Assembly (NCBI RefSeq): GCF_006337105.1 | Contig: NZ_CP040871.1 | Coordinates: 2,017,501-2,081,500, forward strand | DNA: 64,000 bases | Origin: Thermomonas aquatica | Lineage (GTDB): Bacteria; Pseudomonadota; Gammaproteobacteria; Xanthomonadales; Xanthomonadaceae | Reading direction: 5' to 3' | In this document: one piece after another, positions 53,263-62,443 of the stretch | Position numbering within the stretch: position 1 is the stretch's first letter | How the letters are laid out: every line of letters starts with the position of its first letter | Notes under the pieces: generated by a model | What the model was told of the DNA's origin: nothing | Database searches by the model: none | The model's input: only the letters and a program-made list of their open reading frames with translations | Program-made: the position numbers and the translations under genes

Positions 53263-56187
53263 CTAGGCGTGCGCCGCCTGCCATTCCTGCGCGCTGCGCG
53301 CCCGCGAGAACAGGAAGCCCTGCCCGCGCTCGCAGCCGAGTTCGAGCAGGATCGCGCGCTGGGCTTCGGTTTCGATGCCCTCGGCGACCACTTCCAGCCC
53401 CAGCGTGTTGGCCAGCGCCAGCACCGCGCGGACCACCGCGGCGCTGCCGCCTTCGTGCGCGGAGCTCAGCTCGCGGACGAAGGAGCGGTCGATCTTCAAC
53501 GCGTGCAGCGGGAAGCGGTGCAGGTAGCTGAGCGAGGAATAGCCGGTGCCGAAGTCGTCGAGCGCCGCCAGCACGCCGGCGCGGCGCAGCGTGTCCAGGG
53601 TGGTGAAGACCTGGTCGGGGTTGTCGAGCAGCGCGTCCTCGGTGACCTCGATCCGCACGTTGCGCGCGGGGATGCCGTGCGCGGCCAGTTCCTCCAGCAG
53701 GCGCTGCGCCAGCTGCGGGGAGCGGAAGCGCCGCGGCGAGACGTTGAGGGTCACGTAGCGGTCGTCCAGTCGCAGCGCCGGGATGTCGCGGCAGGTATTG
53801 GCCAGCATCTGCCAGTCGATCTGCTCGATGCTGCCGTTGTCCTCGGCCACCTTCAGGAATTCGCCCGGCAGCACCATGCCGCGGCGCGGGTGGTTCCAGC
53901 GCAGCAGCGATTCGTAGCCGAGTACGCGGCAGTCGCGCAGGTCGACGATCGGCTGGAAGTGCGATTCGAACTCGCGGCGCTGGATCGCATGGCGCAGGTC
54001 GCTTTCCAGCTCCAGCAGGTGCAGCGCCTCCTGGTGCAGGCCTTCGTCGAAGATCTCGAAGCGTTGCCGGCCGTGCGCCTTGGCGCGGTACATGGCGACG
54101 TCGGCGTCGCGCAGCAGTTCCTCGGCCTTGCGGTAGCGGCGCTCGCCGATGGTGATGCCGATGCTGGCCGAGGTGAACAATTCCTTGCCGCCGATCAGCA
54201 TCGGTTCGGCCAGGGCCTGGATCGTGCGCTGGGCGGTGTGGCAGGCGTCTTCCGGCGCGGCGATGCCTTCCATCAGGATGGCGAATTCGTCGCCGCCCAG
54301 CCGCGCCACCATGTCGTTGGCGCGCACGCAGCCGGCCAGGCGGATGCCGGCCTCCTTCAGCATCATGTCGCCGAACAGGTGGCCCACGCTGTCGTTGATC
54401 ACCTTGAAGCGGTCCAGGTCGAGGAACAGCACGGCGAAACGCTGGCTCTCGTCGCGGTGCAGGCGCGCCAGCGCGTGTTCCAGCGCCACGTAGAAGCAGG
54501 TGCGGTTGGGCAGGCCGGTCAGCGCATCGTGCAGGGCCTCGTGCATCAGCCGCTGCTCGGCCTGTTCGCGCACCCTGACCTGCTCGCGCAGTTCGCCGAC
54601 CGCGGCCGCCAGCTCGCGGGTGCGGTCCTCCACGCGGCGTTCCAGCTCGGCCTGCAGCTTCTTGCGCTCCAGCGCGGTCATGATGTGCTGCGCCACATAG
54701 CCCAGCAGGGTGCTGTCCTCCGCCGTGTAGTGCACGCCGGGCTCGTAGGTCTGCACCACCACCGCGCCGCGCGCGCCGCTTTCGCCGACGATCGGCACGC
54801 CGAGGAAATCCAGCGCCGGCGTGCCCAGGCCGATGCCGCTGCCGATCCGCAACGCCCGCGCGACCTCGTGCGCCGGGCCGCGCACCGGCTCGCCCTGGCG
54901 GATCAGGCCCAGGGTCAGGCTGTCGCGCAGCTTCTCCGCCGGCACCTCGCGGTCGGTCTCGTAGATGTTGGTGTCCTTGGCGTCGGCGAAGTAGATGAAG
55001 CGCACGCTGTCGCGTTCGCCGTCGTAGAGCGCGATGTAGAAATTGCGCGCGTACATCAGCTCGCCCACCACCAGGTGGATGCGCCGCAGCATCTGCTCCA
55101 TCCCCAGGTCGCTGCTGGCCAGTTCGGCGATGCCGTACAGCGCCGCCTGCAGCCTTTCGCCGCGCTGGCGCTCCTGCACTTCGGCGGTCAGCGCGCGGGT
55201 GCGCTCCTCGACCCGGCGCTCCAGTTCGTCGTGGGCCTGGCGCCGCATCAGCGCGATCAGGATGTGCTGGGCGACGAATTCCAGCAGCGCCAGGTCGTCC
55301 TGGGTGTAGCGGTTGGGCTGGTCGTAGCTCTGCACCACGATCGCGCCGCGGACCGCGCCGTCGGCGACCATCGGCACGCCCAGCCAGTCTGCGGCGCCCG
55401 GCCCGTACTCGCGGTTGTTCTCGTCGAAGCCGAACGCCTTGCACAGCTCGCGCGAGGGGCCCAGCGCGGGGCGGCCGGCGCGGATGACGCTCAGGGTCAG
55501 GCTGTTGCCCAGCCGCTCCGCCGGGTACTCCTGCCCCGGATCGACCTTGCGGCCGTCCTGTTCGTCGGCGAAGTAGACGAAGCGCATGCTGCCGCGCTCG
55601 TGGTCGTACAGCGCGATGAGGAGGTTGCGGGCATACATCAGTTCGCCCACCACGTCGTGGATGCGGCGCAGCATGTCCGCCATCTCCAGCCCGGCCGAGG
55701 CGAGGTTGGCGATCGCGTACAGCGCGGTCTGCAGGCGCGCGGTCTTCTCCAGCCGCTCGGCGGCCAGCCGCTGGTCGCGGAGTTCCAGCGCGCTGCCGAC
55801 GCGCGCCGCGACCAGCGCCAGGAACTGCCGCCATGCCGCCGACGCCAGGTCGGGGCCGCCTTCGGGCGGCCATTCCACCGACAGCATGGCGCCGCCCGAC
55901 AGTTCGAACTGGCGGCGTTGGCGGCCGCGGGTGGTGCGCCGTGCGCGCGGCGGCACCCGCACCACCGACGCATCGGCGGCATCGGTGCGGACCGGCGCGG
56001 TGGGATTGAGGTGCAGGCGCAGCTTGCACAGGCCGAAGCGCGCCGTCGCCTCGCGCGCGGCGATGTCCTCGATGTCCTCGAGTGAACTGGTGGCGAACAG
56101 CGCCGACACGAAGTCGTTGCCCGGTCCGGTCCCTGAGCCGGGTCCGCCCGCATCGCGCGGCCCCCCGTAATGGACGCGCGTAGCCAT
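53263..56187 (-). CDS. GAF-GAF-GGDEF-EAL cyclic-di-GMP signalling protein
   Basis: A 974-aa cytoplasmic protein with no membrane helix. A divergent N-terminal segment (1-140) precedes two tandem GAF domains (about 145-310 and 335-500) that are clearly duplicated: both contain MLRRIHxVVGELMYARNxxIALYDxER, and each is followed by a coiled coil with ELERRVExRTR. Then GGDEF (about 535-690; LDLDRFKVIND, RLGGDEFAIL intact) and EAL (about 700-965; GYESLLRW, NVSPRRF, EVTEDALL, DDFGTGYSSL, KIDRSFV, VVAEGIET). Both catalytic motifs look intact, so it may make and break c-di-GMP. ATG at 56187 chosen; a longer frame adds an Arg-rich run. Confidence 0.92.
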   Translation of the reverse strand: MATRVHYGGPRDAGGPGSGTGPGNDFVSALFATSSLEDIEDIAAREATARFGLCKLRLHLNPTAPVRTDAADASVVRVPPRARRTTRGRQRRQFELSGGAMLSVEWPPEGGPDLASAAWRQFLALVAARVGSALELRDQRLAAERLEKTARLQTALYAIANLASAGLEMADMLRRIHDVVGELMYARNLLIALYDHERGSMRFVYFADEQDGRKVDPGQEYPAERLGNSLTLSVIRAGRPALGPSRELCKAFGFDENNREYGPGAADWLGVPMVADGAVRGAIVVQSYDQPNRYTQDDLALLEFVAQHILIALMRRQAHDELERRVEERTRALTAEVQERQRGERLQAALYGIAELASSDLGMEQMLRRIHLVVGELMYARNFYIALYDGERDSVRFIYFADAKDTNIYETDREVPAEKLRDSLTLGLIRQGEPVRGPAHEVARALRIGSGIGLGTPALDFLGVPIVGESGARGAVVVQTYEPGVHYTAEDSTLLGYVAQHIMTALERKKLQAELERRVEDRTRELAAAVGELREQVRVREQAEQRLMHEALHDALTGLPNRTCFYVALEHALARLHRDESQRFAVLFLDLDRFKVINDSVGHLFGDMMLKEAGIRLAGCVRANDMVARLGGDEFAILMEGIAAPEDACHTAQRTIQALAEPMLIGGKELFTSASIGITIGERRYRKAEELLRDADVAMYRAKAHGRQRFEIFDEGLHQEALHLLELESDLRHAIQRREFESHFQPIVDLRDCRVLGYESLLRWNHPRRGMVLPGEFLKVAEDNGSIEQIDWQMLANTCRDIPALRLDDRYVTLNVSPRRFRSPQLAQRLLEELAAHGIPARNVRIEVTEDALLDNPDQVFTTLDTLRRAGVLAALDDFGTGYSSLSYLHRFPLHALKIDRSFVRELSSAHEGGSAAVVRAVLALANTLGLEVVAEGIETEAQRAILLELGCERGQGFLFSRARSAQEWQAAHA

Positions 56188-56248
56188 GCGCCGCCAAGGT
56201 ACGCCCGCCGCCGCATGCTCGGCAAGGGGCAGGCCGGCTTTTTCCGGC

Positions 56249-58303
56249 TCAACGCCGGCGCGGCGCGGGGACGCTCCTCGGCGGTGCGGTTTGCGCCTCG
56301 GCGCATGCGAACGCCTTGCGCGGTCCATCGCCGCGGCCGAGCAGGCGTTCGCTCAGGCGCAGCGCATCGCCGTTGAGCCGCCAGTCGTAGACCGTGCTGA
56401 AGCTCAGCACGCGCGCCACGTATTCGCGGGTTTCCTTGTAGCTGATGGTCTCGATCCAGAAATCCGCGTCCATCGCCGGGCGTTGCGACATCCAGCGCCC
56501 CAGCGGCACCGGCCCGGCGTTGTAGCCGGCGATCACCTGGTAGGGCTTGCCGCCGTACTTGTCCATCAGCTGGCGCAGGTAGGCGCTGCCGAGGGTGATG
56601 TTGGTGTCGGCGTCGTACAGGCTCTGCCCGCCGCCCCAGGCCAGCCCGAGCTTGCGCGCGACGTCGGCGCCGGTGCCGGGCAGGATCTGCATCAGGCCGC
56701 GTGCGTCGGCGGCGGAACGCGCATTCGGATCGAACACCGATTCGGCGCGGATCTCGGCGGCGATCCACGCCGGGTCGAGGCGGTTGCGCGCGGCCTCGCG
56801 GCGGAGCGTGTCCTGGTGGTGCAGCGGGAAGCGCAACCGGTACAGCCGGGTTTCCTCCGGATAGCGCTTGCCGCCGACATTGACCAGGGCGAACACGCCG
56901 CGGTCGAACCAGCCGTTGTCCTGCGCCACCTCCACCGCGATCCGCCGCTGCTCGTCGGAATAGCGCGACAGCGCCTCGTCCCATTCGCGCTGCGCCCAGC
57001 CCTTGCGGTCCAGCGCGAACAGCTGCAGCGCGCGGACGATGGCCGGATCGCGGGCGATGGCCTGCTTCGCGGCCGGTGCCGCCGTCGGTTGCCACGGGCA
57101 CAGCGCATACGGCTGGTCGAGCTTGTCGGCGGCGAGGAAACCGTGGAAGTCGGCCTTCTGCGCGGCTTGCGCGTACAGCGCCTTGGCGCCGGCGGCGTCG
57201 CCGGTGAGCTCGCTGGTGCGCGCGGCGAACCAGGTCCAGCGCGAATCGCTGCGTTGCGCCGCATCCATCCGCCGGATCGCGGCCAGCGCCGCGCGCCAGT
57301 CGCTGCGCGCCATCGCCTCGCGCGCCTGCCACTCGTGCAGGTTGGCGTCGTAGGCGCTGTCCGGCACCGCGGCGAGGCGGCGCGCGGACTCCGGCCCGTA
57401 CGACGCCACCGTCCACAGCGCGACCTGGTACAGCACGCGGCCGCGCTCGTCCTCGTTCATGCCCAGCGCCTGGGCGATGCCGGGCAGCAGCGCTTCGGCG
57501 CGGTCCGGCGCGGCCTTCGCCAATTTCGCCAGCGCGCGCGACGCCACCTGGCGGCTGCGCGCGTCCTTCGGCCAGGCGTCGATGCTGCCGTTCGCGTCGT
57601 CGAGATAGGCCGCGTACGCGTTCGCCAATGTCGCGTCGTTGCCGCCAAGGCCGCGGGCGATCGAACGGATCACCCCGGGCTGGGTCTCGGCGATCGCCTT
57701 GTCGATGCGCTCCCAGCGCAGCGCGTCGGTGAGCTTGCCCTGCGCCGCCAGTTGCGCGAACGGCGCATCGCAATCGTCGGGCAGCGACTTGCCGCTGCCG
57801 CGCCACAGCGCCTGCGCATCGTTGCTCCATCGCGCATCGGTGCGGCCCAGCGACAGCGTCGCGTTGAGTCGCGCGCAGCGCATCGCATCGTCGTCGATGT
57901 CGTTGTCCCACAGCGCGAGGAAGGCCGGCCATTCCTTGCGCCGCGCCAGTGCGGCCAGCCAGTCGGCGCGGAAGGCTTCGGCCAGCGCCGGGTCGCGCCG
58001 GCGATACTTCGCGACGAACGCGCTGCCGCGTTCCACCGGCAAGCTGGCGAAATCGCGGCGCAGTGCCGCGTATTCCAGCCAGCCGGCGAGGGGCTGCTCG
58101 GCGTAGGACGACAAGGTCGCCGCATCCAGCGTGCCGCGCGCGGCGGCTTCGAACGCGGCGCGCAGCGCGGCATCGGGCATCGCGATGCGTGCCGGCGGAT
58201 TGGCCGCGCGTGGCGGCGGCACCGGCGCCTGCGCGCAGGCGTTGCCGGCGAAGCAGAGATTGGCCAGCAGCAAGGCGAGCAGCAGGGGCTTTGGCTTGTG
58301 CAT
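56249..58303 (-). CDS. slt: Soluble lytic murein transglycosylase (Slt70 type)
   Basis: A 684-aa periplasmic enzyme: signal peptide 1-24, a long alpha-helical superhelix (about 45-480) and a GH23 lysozyme-like domain (about 500-650). The catalytic Glu is in AAEIRAESVFDPNARS, followed by ARGLMQILPGTG and YNAGPVPLGRW. It cuts peptidoglycan to 1,6-anhydromuropeptides during growth and recycling. ATG at 58303 opens the signal peptide; TATAGT stands six bases before it with no Shine-Dalgarno. The upstream frame to 58393 is not used. Confidence 0.94.
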   Translation of the reverse strand: MHKPKPLLLALLLANLCFAGNACAQAPVPPPRAANPPARIAMPDAALRAAFEAAARGTLDAATLSSYAEQPLAGWLEYAALRRDFASLPVERGSAFVAKYRRRDPALAEAFRADWLAALARRKEWPAFLALWDNDIDDDAMRCARLNATLSLGRTDARWSNDAQALWRGSGKSLPDDCDAPFAQLAAQGKLTDALRWERIDKAIAETQPGVIRSIARGLGGNDATLANAYAAYLDDANGSIDAWPKDARSRQVASRALAKLAKAAPDRAEALLPGIAQALGMNEDERGRVLYQVALWTVASYGPESARRLAAVPDSAYDANLHEWQAREAMARSDWRAALAAIRRMDAAQRSDSRWTWFAARTSELTGDAAGAKALYAQAAQKADFHGFLAADKLDQPYALCPWQPTAAPAAKQAIARDPAIVRALQLFALDRKGWAQREWDEALSRYSDEQRRIAVEVAQDNGWFDRGVFALVNVGGKRYPEETRLYRLRFPLHHQDTLRREAARNRLDPAWIAAEIRAESVFDPNARSAADARGLMQILPGTGADVARKLGLAWGGGQSLYDADTNITLGSAYLRQLMDKYGGKPYQVIAGYNAGPVPLGRWMSQRPAMDADFWIETISYKETREYVARVLSFSTVYDWRLNGDALRLSERLLGRGDGPRKAFACAEAQTAPPRSVPAPRRR

Positions 58304-58309
58304 CACCCG

Positions 58310-58315
58310 ACTATA
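58310..58315 (-). promoter_or_regulatory. -10 element of slt with N6 spacing to ATG
   Basis: TATAGT on the minus strand, then six bases (CGGGTG) and the slt ATG. Predicted +1 is the A of ATG. Confidence 0.5.
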
Positions 58316-58353
58316 GCCGAGCATTTCTGAACGCATTTTTCCGTGGATCGCCG

Positions 58354-59160
58354 ATGACCGGATGGCTGTTGCTGTACCTGCTGCTGGGCGCATGCGCGGG
58401 CGTGCTGGCCGGTTTGCTGGGCATCGGCGGCGGGCTGGTGCTGGTCGCGGCGCTGGCGTGGTTGCTGCCGAAGCAGGGCGTGCCCGCGGACGTGGCGATG
58501 CACGTGGCGCTGGCCAGTTCGATGGCGAGCATCGTGCTCACCGCGGCCTCGTCGGCGCGCGCGCACCATCGGCGCGGCAGCGTGCTCTGGCCGACGGTGG
58601 CGTGGATGGTGCCGGGCGTGCTGCTCGGCGGCTGGCTGGGCAGTCGGGTCGCGATCGGCCTTGATGGCGACGTGTTGCGCTGGTGCGTGGCGAGCTACTG
58701 CTTCATCGTCGCCGCGCAGATGCTGCTGTCGCGCGCGCAGGCCGGCGGCGATGCGCGGCTGGTGCCGCGCGGGCCGGGCTACAGCATCGCGGGCGCGCTG
58801 ATCGGTGCGCTGTCCGCGCTGGTCGGCATCGGCGGCGGCAGCATGACCGTGCCGCTGCTGGTCTGGCGCGGGGTGACGCCGGTACGCGCGGTCGGCACCT
58901 CGTCCGCCTGCGGGATCTTCATCGGCATCGGCAGTGCGCTCGGCTATGCGTTGCAGGCGCCGGCAGGGGCATTGCCGCTGGCCTTCAGCGCGGGCTACGT
59001 CTACCTGCCGGCGGCGCTCGGCGTCGCCGCGGCTTCGGTGCTGGCGGCGCCGTACGGCACCCGCCTGGCGCATGCGATCAGCGGCCTCGCGCTGAAGCGG
59101 GTGTTCGCGCTGTTCATGCTGCTGGTCGGCAGCAGCTTCGCGTGGAGCGCGCTGCGCTAG
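58354..59160 (+). CDS. TauE/SafE-family sulfite exporter-like permease
   Basis: A 268-aa membrane protein with about eight helices and the two family repeats GLLGIGGGLVLV (near the N-terminus) and ALVGIGGGSMTVPLL (about 155-170). The family exports sulfite, organosulfonates or related anions; the substrate here is unknown. ATG at 58354, divergent from slt by 50 bp; converges on the EEP gene 18 bp away. Confidence 0.9.
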   Translation: MTGWLLLYLLLGACAGVLAGLLGIGGGLVLVAALAWLLPKQGVPADVAMHVALASSMASIVLTAASSARAHHRRGSVLWPTVAWMVPGVLLGGWLGSRVAIGLDGDVLRWCVASYCFIVAAQMLLSRAQAGGDARLVPRGPGYSIAGALIGALSALVGIGGGSMTVPLLVWRGVTPVRAVGTSSACGIFIGIGSALGYALQAPAGALPLAFSAGYVYLPAALGVAAASVLAAPYGTRLAHAISGLALKRVFALFMLLVGSSFAWSALR

Positions 59161-59178
59161 CGTCCCCGGCGGCCGCGC

Positions 59179-59937
59179 TCACTCGAACGCGCGTTCCGGC
59201 ACGTCGAGTTCGACCGAGAGCGCGAGGTGGTCCGATTGCGCCGCCGGCAGCGCCTGCATCGTCGCGATCGCCAGCGCGGGCGTGACCAGCACGTGGTCGA
59301 TCGCGCGCTGCGGCTTCCACGAGGGGAAGGTGGGCACGCAATCCGCCGGCGGCTGCAGCCGCGTGTGGCGGTACAACGGCTGCATTTCCGGGCGGTCGGG
59401 ATCGCAGTTGAAATCGCCCATCAACACGGCGTGCGGATGGTCGCCGAGCAGCTCGGCGATGAACTCGAGCTGCGCGCGCCGCGATTGCGCGCCCAGCGAG
59501 AGGTGCGCCACCGCCACCGTCAGCGCGGCTTCGCCGTTGCCGAAGCTCGCCAGCAGCACGCCGCGCCCGCGCACGCGGCCGGGCAGGGCGTGGTTGGCCA
59601 CCTCGCGCGGCTCGAACTTGCTGAGCAGGCCGTTGGCGCTGGAGGCCACGCCGCCCATCCGCCGGTTCGGCTGGTGGCTCCAGTAGGCGAAGCCGCCGCG
59701 TTCGGCCAGGTAATGGGTCTGGTTGGTGAAGCCGGAGCGCAGGCTGCCGGGATCGGCTTCCTGCAGGCCGACGATGTCGTGGCGGCCCGCGAGTTCGGCG
59801 ATGGCGTCGAGCGCGCCGCGCTTGTTGCCGGCGGGCAGCACGTGCGACCAGCTGCGGGCGACGTAGTCGTGGTAGCCGCGCGTGCTGGAACCGGCCTGGA
59901 TGTTGGCGCTGAGCAGGCGCAGCCGGCGTGTGCTCAT
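59179..59937 (-). CDS. Endonuclease/exonuclease/phosphatase-family protein
   Basis: A 252-aa EEP-fold hydrolase. Catalytic landmarks: LSANIQAG at the start (Asn), GLQEADPG (metal Glu), the His of VAHLSLGAQSRRAQ, GDFNCDPD (Asp and Asn) and SDHLAL (Asp-His). No signal peptide. It may act on nucleic acids, sphingomyelin-like lipids or phosphoinositides; sequence does not decide. ATG at 59937 opens the conserved domain; the Arg/Pro-rich upstream extension is rejected. Confidence 0.88.
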   Translation of the reverse strand: MSTRRLRLLSANIQAGSSTRGYHDYVARSWSHVLPAGNKRGALDAIAELAGRHDIVGLQEADPGSLRSGFTNQTHYLAERGGFAYWSHQPNRRMGGVASSANGLLSKFEPREVANHALPGRVRGRGVLLASFGNGEAALTVAVAHLSLGAQSRRAQLEFIAELLGDHPHAVLMGDFNCDPDRPEMQPLYRHTRLQPPADCVPTFPSWKPQRAIDHVLVTPALAIATMQALPAAQSDHLALSVELDVPERAFE

Positions 59938-59956
59938 GCCGGCTGCGCGCCGTGGA

Positions 59957-60817
59957 TCATTGCCGGGCCGGGGCGGCGGCAGGCGCTTCGGCGGTCGCCG
60001 CCGAGGCGGGCGCCGGAGCCGGAGCGGCCGCACCCTTCTTGGCGCGTTCGGCGACCACCAGCTGGTTGAGGATGCGGAACATGTCGTCCATCGACTTGCC
60101 CTTCACCCGGTACTTGCCGTTGACCACGAAGGTCGGCGTGCTCGGGCTGTCGCCATTGGTGAACGCACCGAGGATGTACTGCTTGCCGCGGTTGACCTTG
60201 GCCGCCACCGCGAAGCTGGCCATGCTGCTGGTGAACTGCTTCGGATCGGCGCCGTAGGCGGCATAGAACGCGGCGATGTCTTCCGGGGTGTCCATGCCGC
60301 GCTCGCCCTTCAGGGTCTTGTCGAGGTGGATGGCGCGGAACATCGCGTCATGGGTCTTGTCGACCAGGCCCATCGCCTCGGCGGTGTAATAGGCCTTGGC
60401 GTAGTTGTCCCACGGCCCGCCGAACGCGGCCGGCACGAAGACCATGTGCACGTCCGGCGGCAGCTTGGCGTGCATGGCGCTGACGATCGGCTGCACCGCG
60501 GCGCAGAACGGGCAGACGTAACCGAAGATCTCGGCGATCTCGATGCGGCCATCGGTGGTATCGAAGGGCTGGCCGTTCGCGATTTCCACGTAATCGGTGC
60601 CGGCCACCGGCGGCGGTGCCTTGGCGGCGGCTTCCTCGGCGGCCTTGACCGCGGCTTCGCCGGCGGCCTTGCGGGCCGGGTCCTCGGCGCTGGCCTGCTG
60701 CGCGGCCGGGGCGTCCGCTGCGGGCGGCTGGGCCGGATCGACCGGGGCCGGCGCGTCCTTCTTGCAGGCGGCGAGCGGCAGCAGGACGAGGAGCAGCAGG
60801 GCAAGGCGTGAAGTCAT
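59957..60817 (-). CDS. DsbA-like thiol:disulfide protein, predicted lipoprotein
   Basis: A 286-aa protein with lipobox LAAC (Cys 18), a 50-residue Ala/Pro/Glu linker, a DsbA thioredoxin domain with helical insert (about 72-260) and an Ala/Pro-rich C-terminal tail. Active site CPFC at 102-105 and the cis-Pro loop in STPTFVV are present. It would introduce or exchange disulfides in secreted proteins while tethered to a membrane. 24 bp downstream of a second dsbA-like gene, likely co-transcribed. Confidence 0.9.
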   Translation of the reverse strand: MTSRLALLLLVLLPLAACKKDAPAPVDPAQPPAADAPAAQQASAEDPARKAAGEAAVKAAEEAAAKAPPPVAGTDYVEIANGQPFDTTDGRIEIAEIFGYVCPFCAAVQPIVSAMHAKLPPDVHMVFVPAAFGGPWDNYAKAYYTAEAMGLVDKTHDAMFRAIHLDKTLKGERGMDTPEDIAAFYAAYGADPKQFTSSMASFAVAAKVNRGKQYILGAFTNGDSPSTPTFVVNGKYRVKGKSMDDMFRILNQLVVAERAKKGAAAPAPAPASAATAEAPAAAPARQ

Positions 60818-60841
60818 GGCGATATCCGTTGTGCTTGCGGG

Positions 60842-61543
60842 TCAGGTACGGGGCTTGGCGGCGGGCTTGCGGGCCGCGGGCTTCTTCGCGGCGGGCGCCT
60901 TCGCGGCCGGGCCGATGGCCTTGAGGATGCGGCTGGCGTTGGCGAGCAGGCTGTCGTAGCTGTTGCCCAGCACCAGGTACTTGCCGGCGATCACCAGCGA
61001 GGGCGTGCCGGGGATCTTGCTGCGCATCTGGAATTCGCGTGCGTTGGCGGCCTTGGCCTGCAGGGTGCGCTCGTCGTTCTGCGCGGCGGCGAAGGCCTTG
61101 GCGTTCACGCCCGGCTGGCGCGAATAGTAGGCGGTGAGCTGGGCGATGCTGGCGTTGCGCGGCAATTCGTTGGTCTCGTGCACCGCGCGGAAGACGCCGG
61201 CGTGGGTCAGGTCGACCGCCTTGGCCCCTTCGGCGATGAAGAACAGGCGCGCGAAGGCATCGTTCGGGTCGAACATCGCCGGCACCAGCACCAGCTGGGC
61301 ATTGGCCGGCATGCCGGCCTTCCACTTCTCCAGCAGCGGCGCGAAATGCGCGCAATGCGGGCACCAGTAACCGAACACCTCGGCGACCTCGATCTTGCCC
61401 GGCACGGGGCGATACGGCTTGCCGTCCGCGATCAGGGTGTAGTCGACGCCTTCGGTCAGGCCGGGCAGCGCGGCTTGCTGGGCATGCGCGGGCGCGAGTG
61501 CGGCGGCAGCCAGCAGGAACAGGGACAGCAGGATCGCGCGCAT
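60842..61543 (-). CDS. dsbA: Thiol:disulfide interchange protein DsbA, periplasmic
   Basis: A 233-aa soluble DsbA: signal peptide 1-21, active site CPHC at 61-64 (the same dipeptide as E. coli DsbA, giving a strong oxidant), helical insert and cis-Pro region GTPSLVIAG. The last 20 residues are a Lys/Ala/Pro-rich tail. ATG at 61543 is preceded by GAGAGG and opens the signal peptide. Between cytochrome c4 and the lipoprotein DsbA, all on one strand. Confidence 0.93.
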   Translation of the reverse strand: MRAILLSLFLLAAAALAPAHAQQAALPGLTEGVDYTLIADGKPYRPVPGKIEVAEVFGYWCPHCAHFAPLLEKWKAGMPANAQLVLVPAMFDPNDAFARLFFIAEGAKAVDLTHAGVFRAVHETNELPRNASIAQLTAYYSRQPGVNAKAFAAAQNDERTLQAKAANAREFQMRSKIPGTPSLVIAGKYLVLGNSYDSLLANASRILKAIGPAAKAPAAKKPAARKPAAKPRT

Positions 61544-61621
61544 CGGATCGGACCTCTCGGCAGGGTGGCGGACGGGCATGGACGCGCCCGCCTCAATTTC
61601 CGATGAAGCGGGCGCCGCGGA

Positions 61622-62392
61622 TCAGTGACCCGATGCGGGCTTGGAAGTTCCGGCGCTGCGCGCGTGCAGGCCCTGCACGTAGCTGCCCAGCGACTGGATT
61701 TCCTCGTCGGTCAGGGTCTTCGCCACGCTCGCCATCAGGTTGAAATGGGCGACGTCCTTGGCGGTGGTGGTGCCGGCGCGGTATTCCTCGAGCCGGCGCG
61801 CCACGTAGGCGGAGGCTTGGCCATGCACGGCCGGATAGGCCGGGCCCGGATTGCCGGCGCCGGAGGGGCCGTGGCAGGCCATGCAGGCGGGGATGCCGCG
61901 GGCGGTGTCGCCGGCGCGGTACAGCTTCTCGCCGACCTGGTAGAACTTCATGCCCTTGTTCGGGCCGCTCGCGATCAGGGTGTCGTCGGCAACGCCGGAA
62001 CCGGCCTGCTGCGAGGCGAACCAGGCGCCGACATCGCGCATGTCCTGGTTGGACAGCGGGGCGGCGTAGGGTGCCATGATCGCGGCGAGCCCGGTGGTGC
62101 GCTCGCCGTGCTTGAACATGCCCAGCTGCTGGGCGATGTAGCGCTCCGGCATGCCGGCGATGCGCGGCGCGTTCTGCTGCATGGCGTTGCCGTCCAGCCC
62201 GTGGCAGGCGGCACAGGCGCCGGCCTTGGCCTGGCCGGCCTTGGCATCGCCCCAGGTCGCCGGCTTGTCGTCCAGCGGCGCGGCCTGCACCGGCGCATTG
62301 TCGGGCACGGCGACGGCGGTGCTCTGGGCATAGGCGACAGCGGCCAGCGCGAGGCAGGCAACACCGACGAGACCATGGCGGACAAGACGCAT
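61622..62392 (-). CDS. Diheme cytochrome c4-type protein
   Basis: A 256-aa periplasmic cytochrome: signal peptide 1-22, then two cytochrome c domains with heme sites CAACH (60-64) and CMACH (170-174). Axial Met candidates are in AAIMAPYA and FNLMASVA. Cytochrome c4 can pass electrons to terminal oxidases such as the aa3 oxidase in this window. ATG at 62392 has GGAG six bases upstream; the ATG four codons earlier does not. Promoter at 62444-62472. The cc4-dsbA run divergent from engB is a conserved gammaproteobacterial order. Confidence 0.93.
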   Translation of the reverse strand: MRLVRHGLVGVACLALAAVAYAQSTAVAVPDNAPVQAAPLDDKPATWGDAKAGQAKAGACAACHGLDGNAMQQNAPRIAGMPERYIAQQLGMFKHGERTTGLAAIMAPYAAPLSNQDMRDVGAWFASQQAGSGVADDTLIASGPNKGMKFYQVGEKLYRAGDTARGIPACMACHGPSGAGNPGPAYPAVHGQASAYVARRLEEYRAGTTTAKDVAHFNLMASVAKTLTDEEIQSLGSYVQGLHARSAGTSKPASGH

Positions 62393-62443
62393 GCGGAACT
62401 CCACGCTTTGAAGAAGGCAGCCGGGTGGCTGCTGAACCGGGGA

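Noticed and set aside
52057..56085. A 1342-codon plus-strand open frame opposite cca and the GGDEF-EAL gene
   Set aside because: Antisense shadow of two genes with intact catalytic motifs; composition is Arg/Gln/Ala/His-rich without any recognisable domain.
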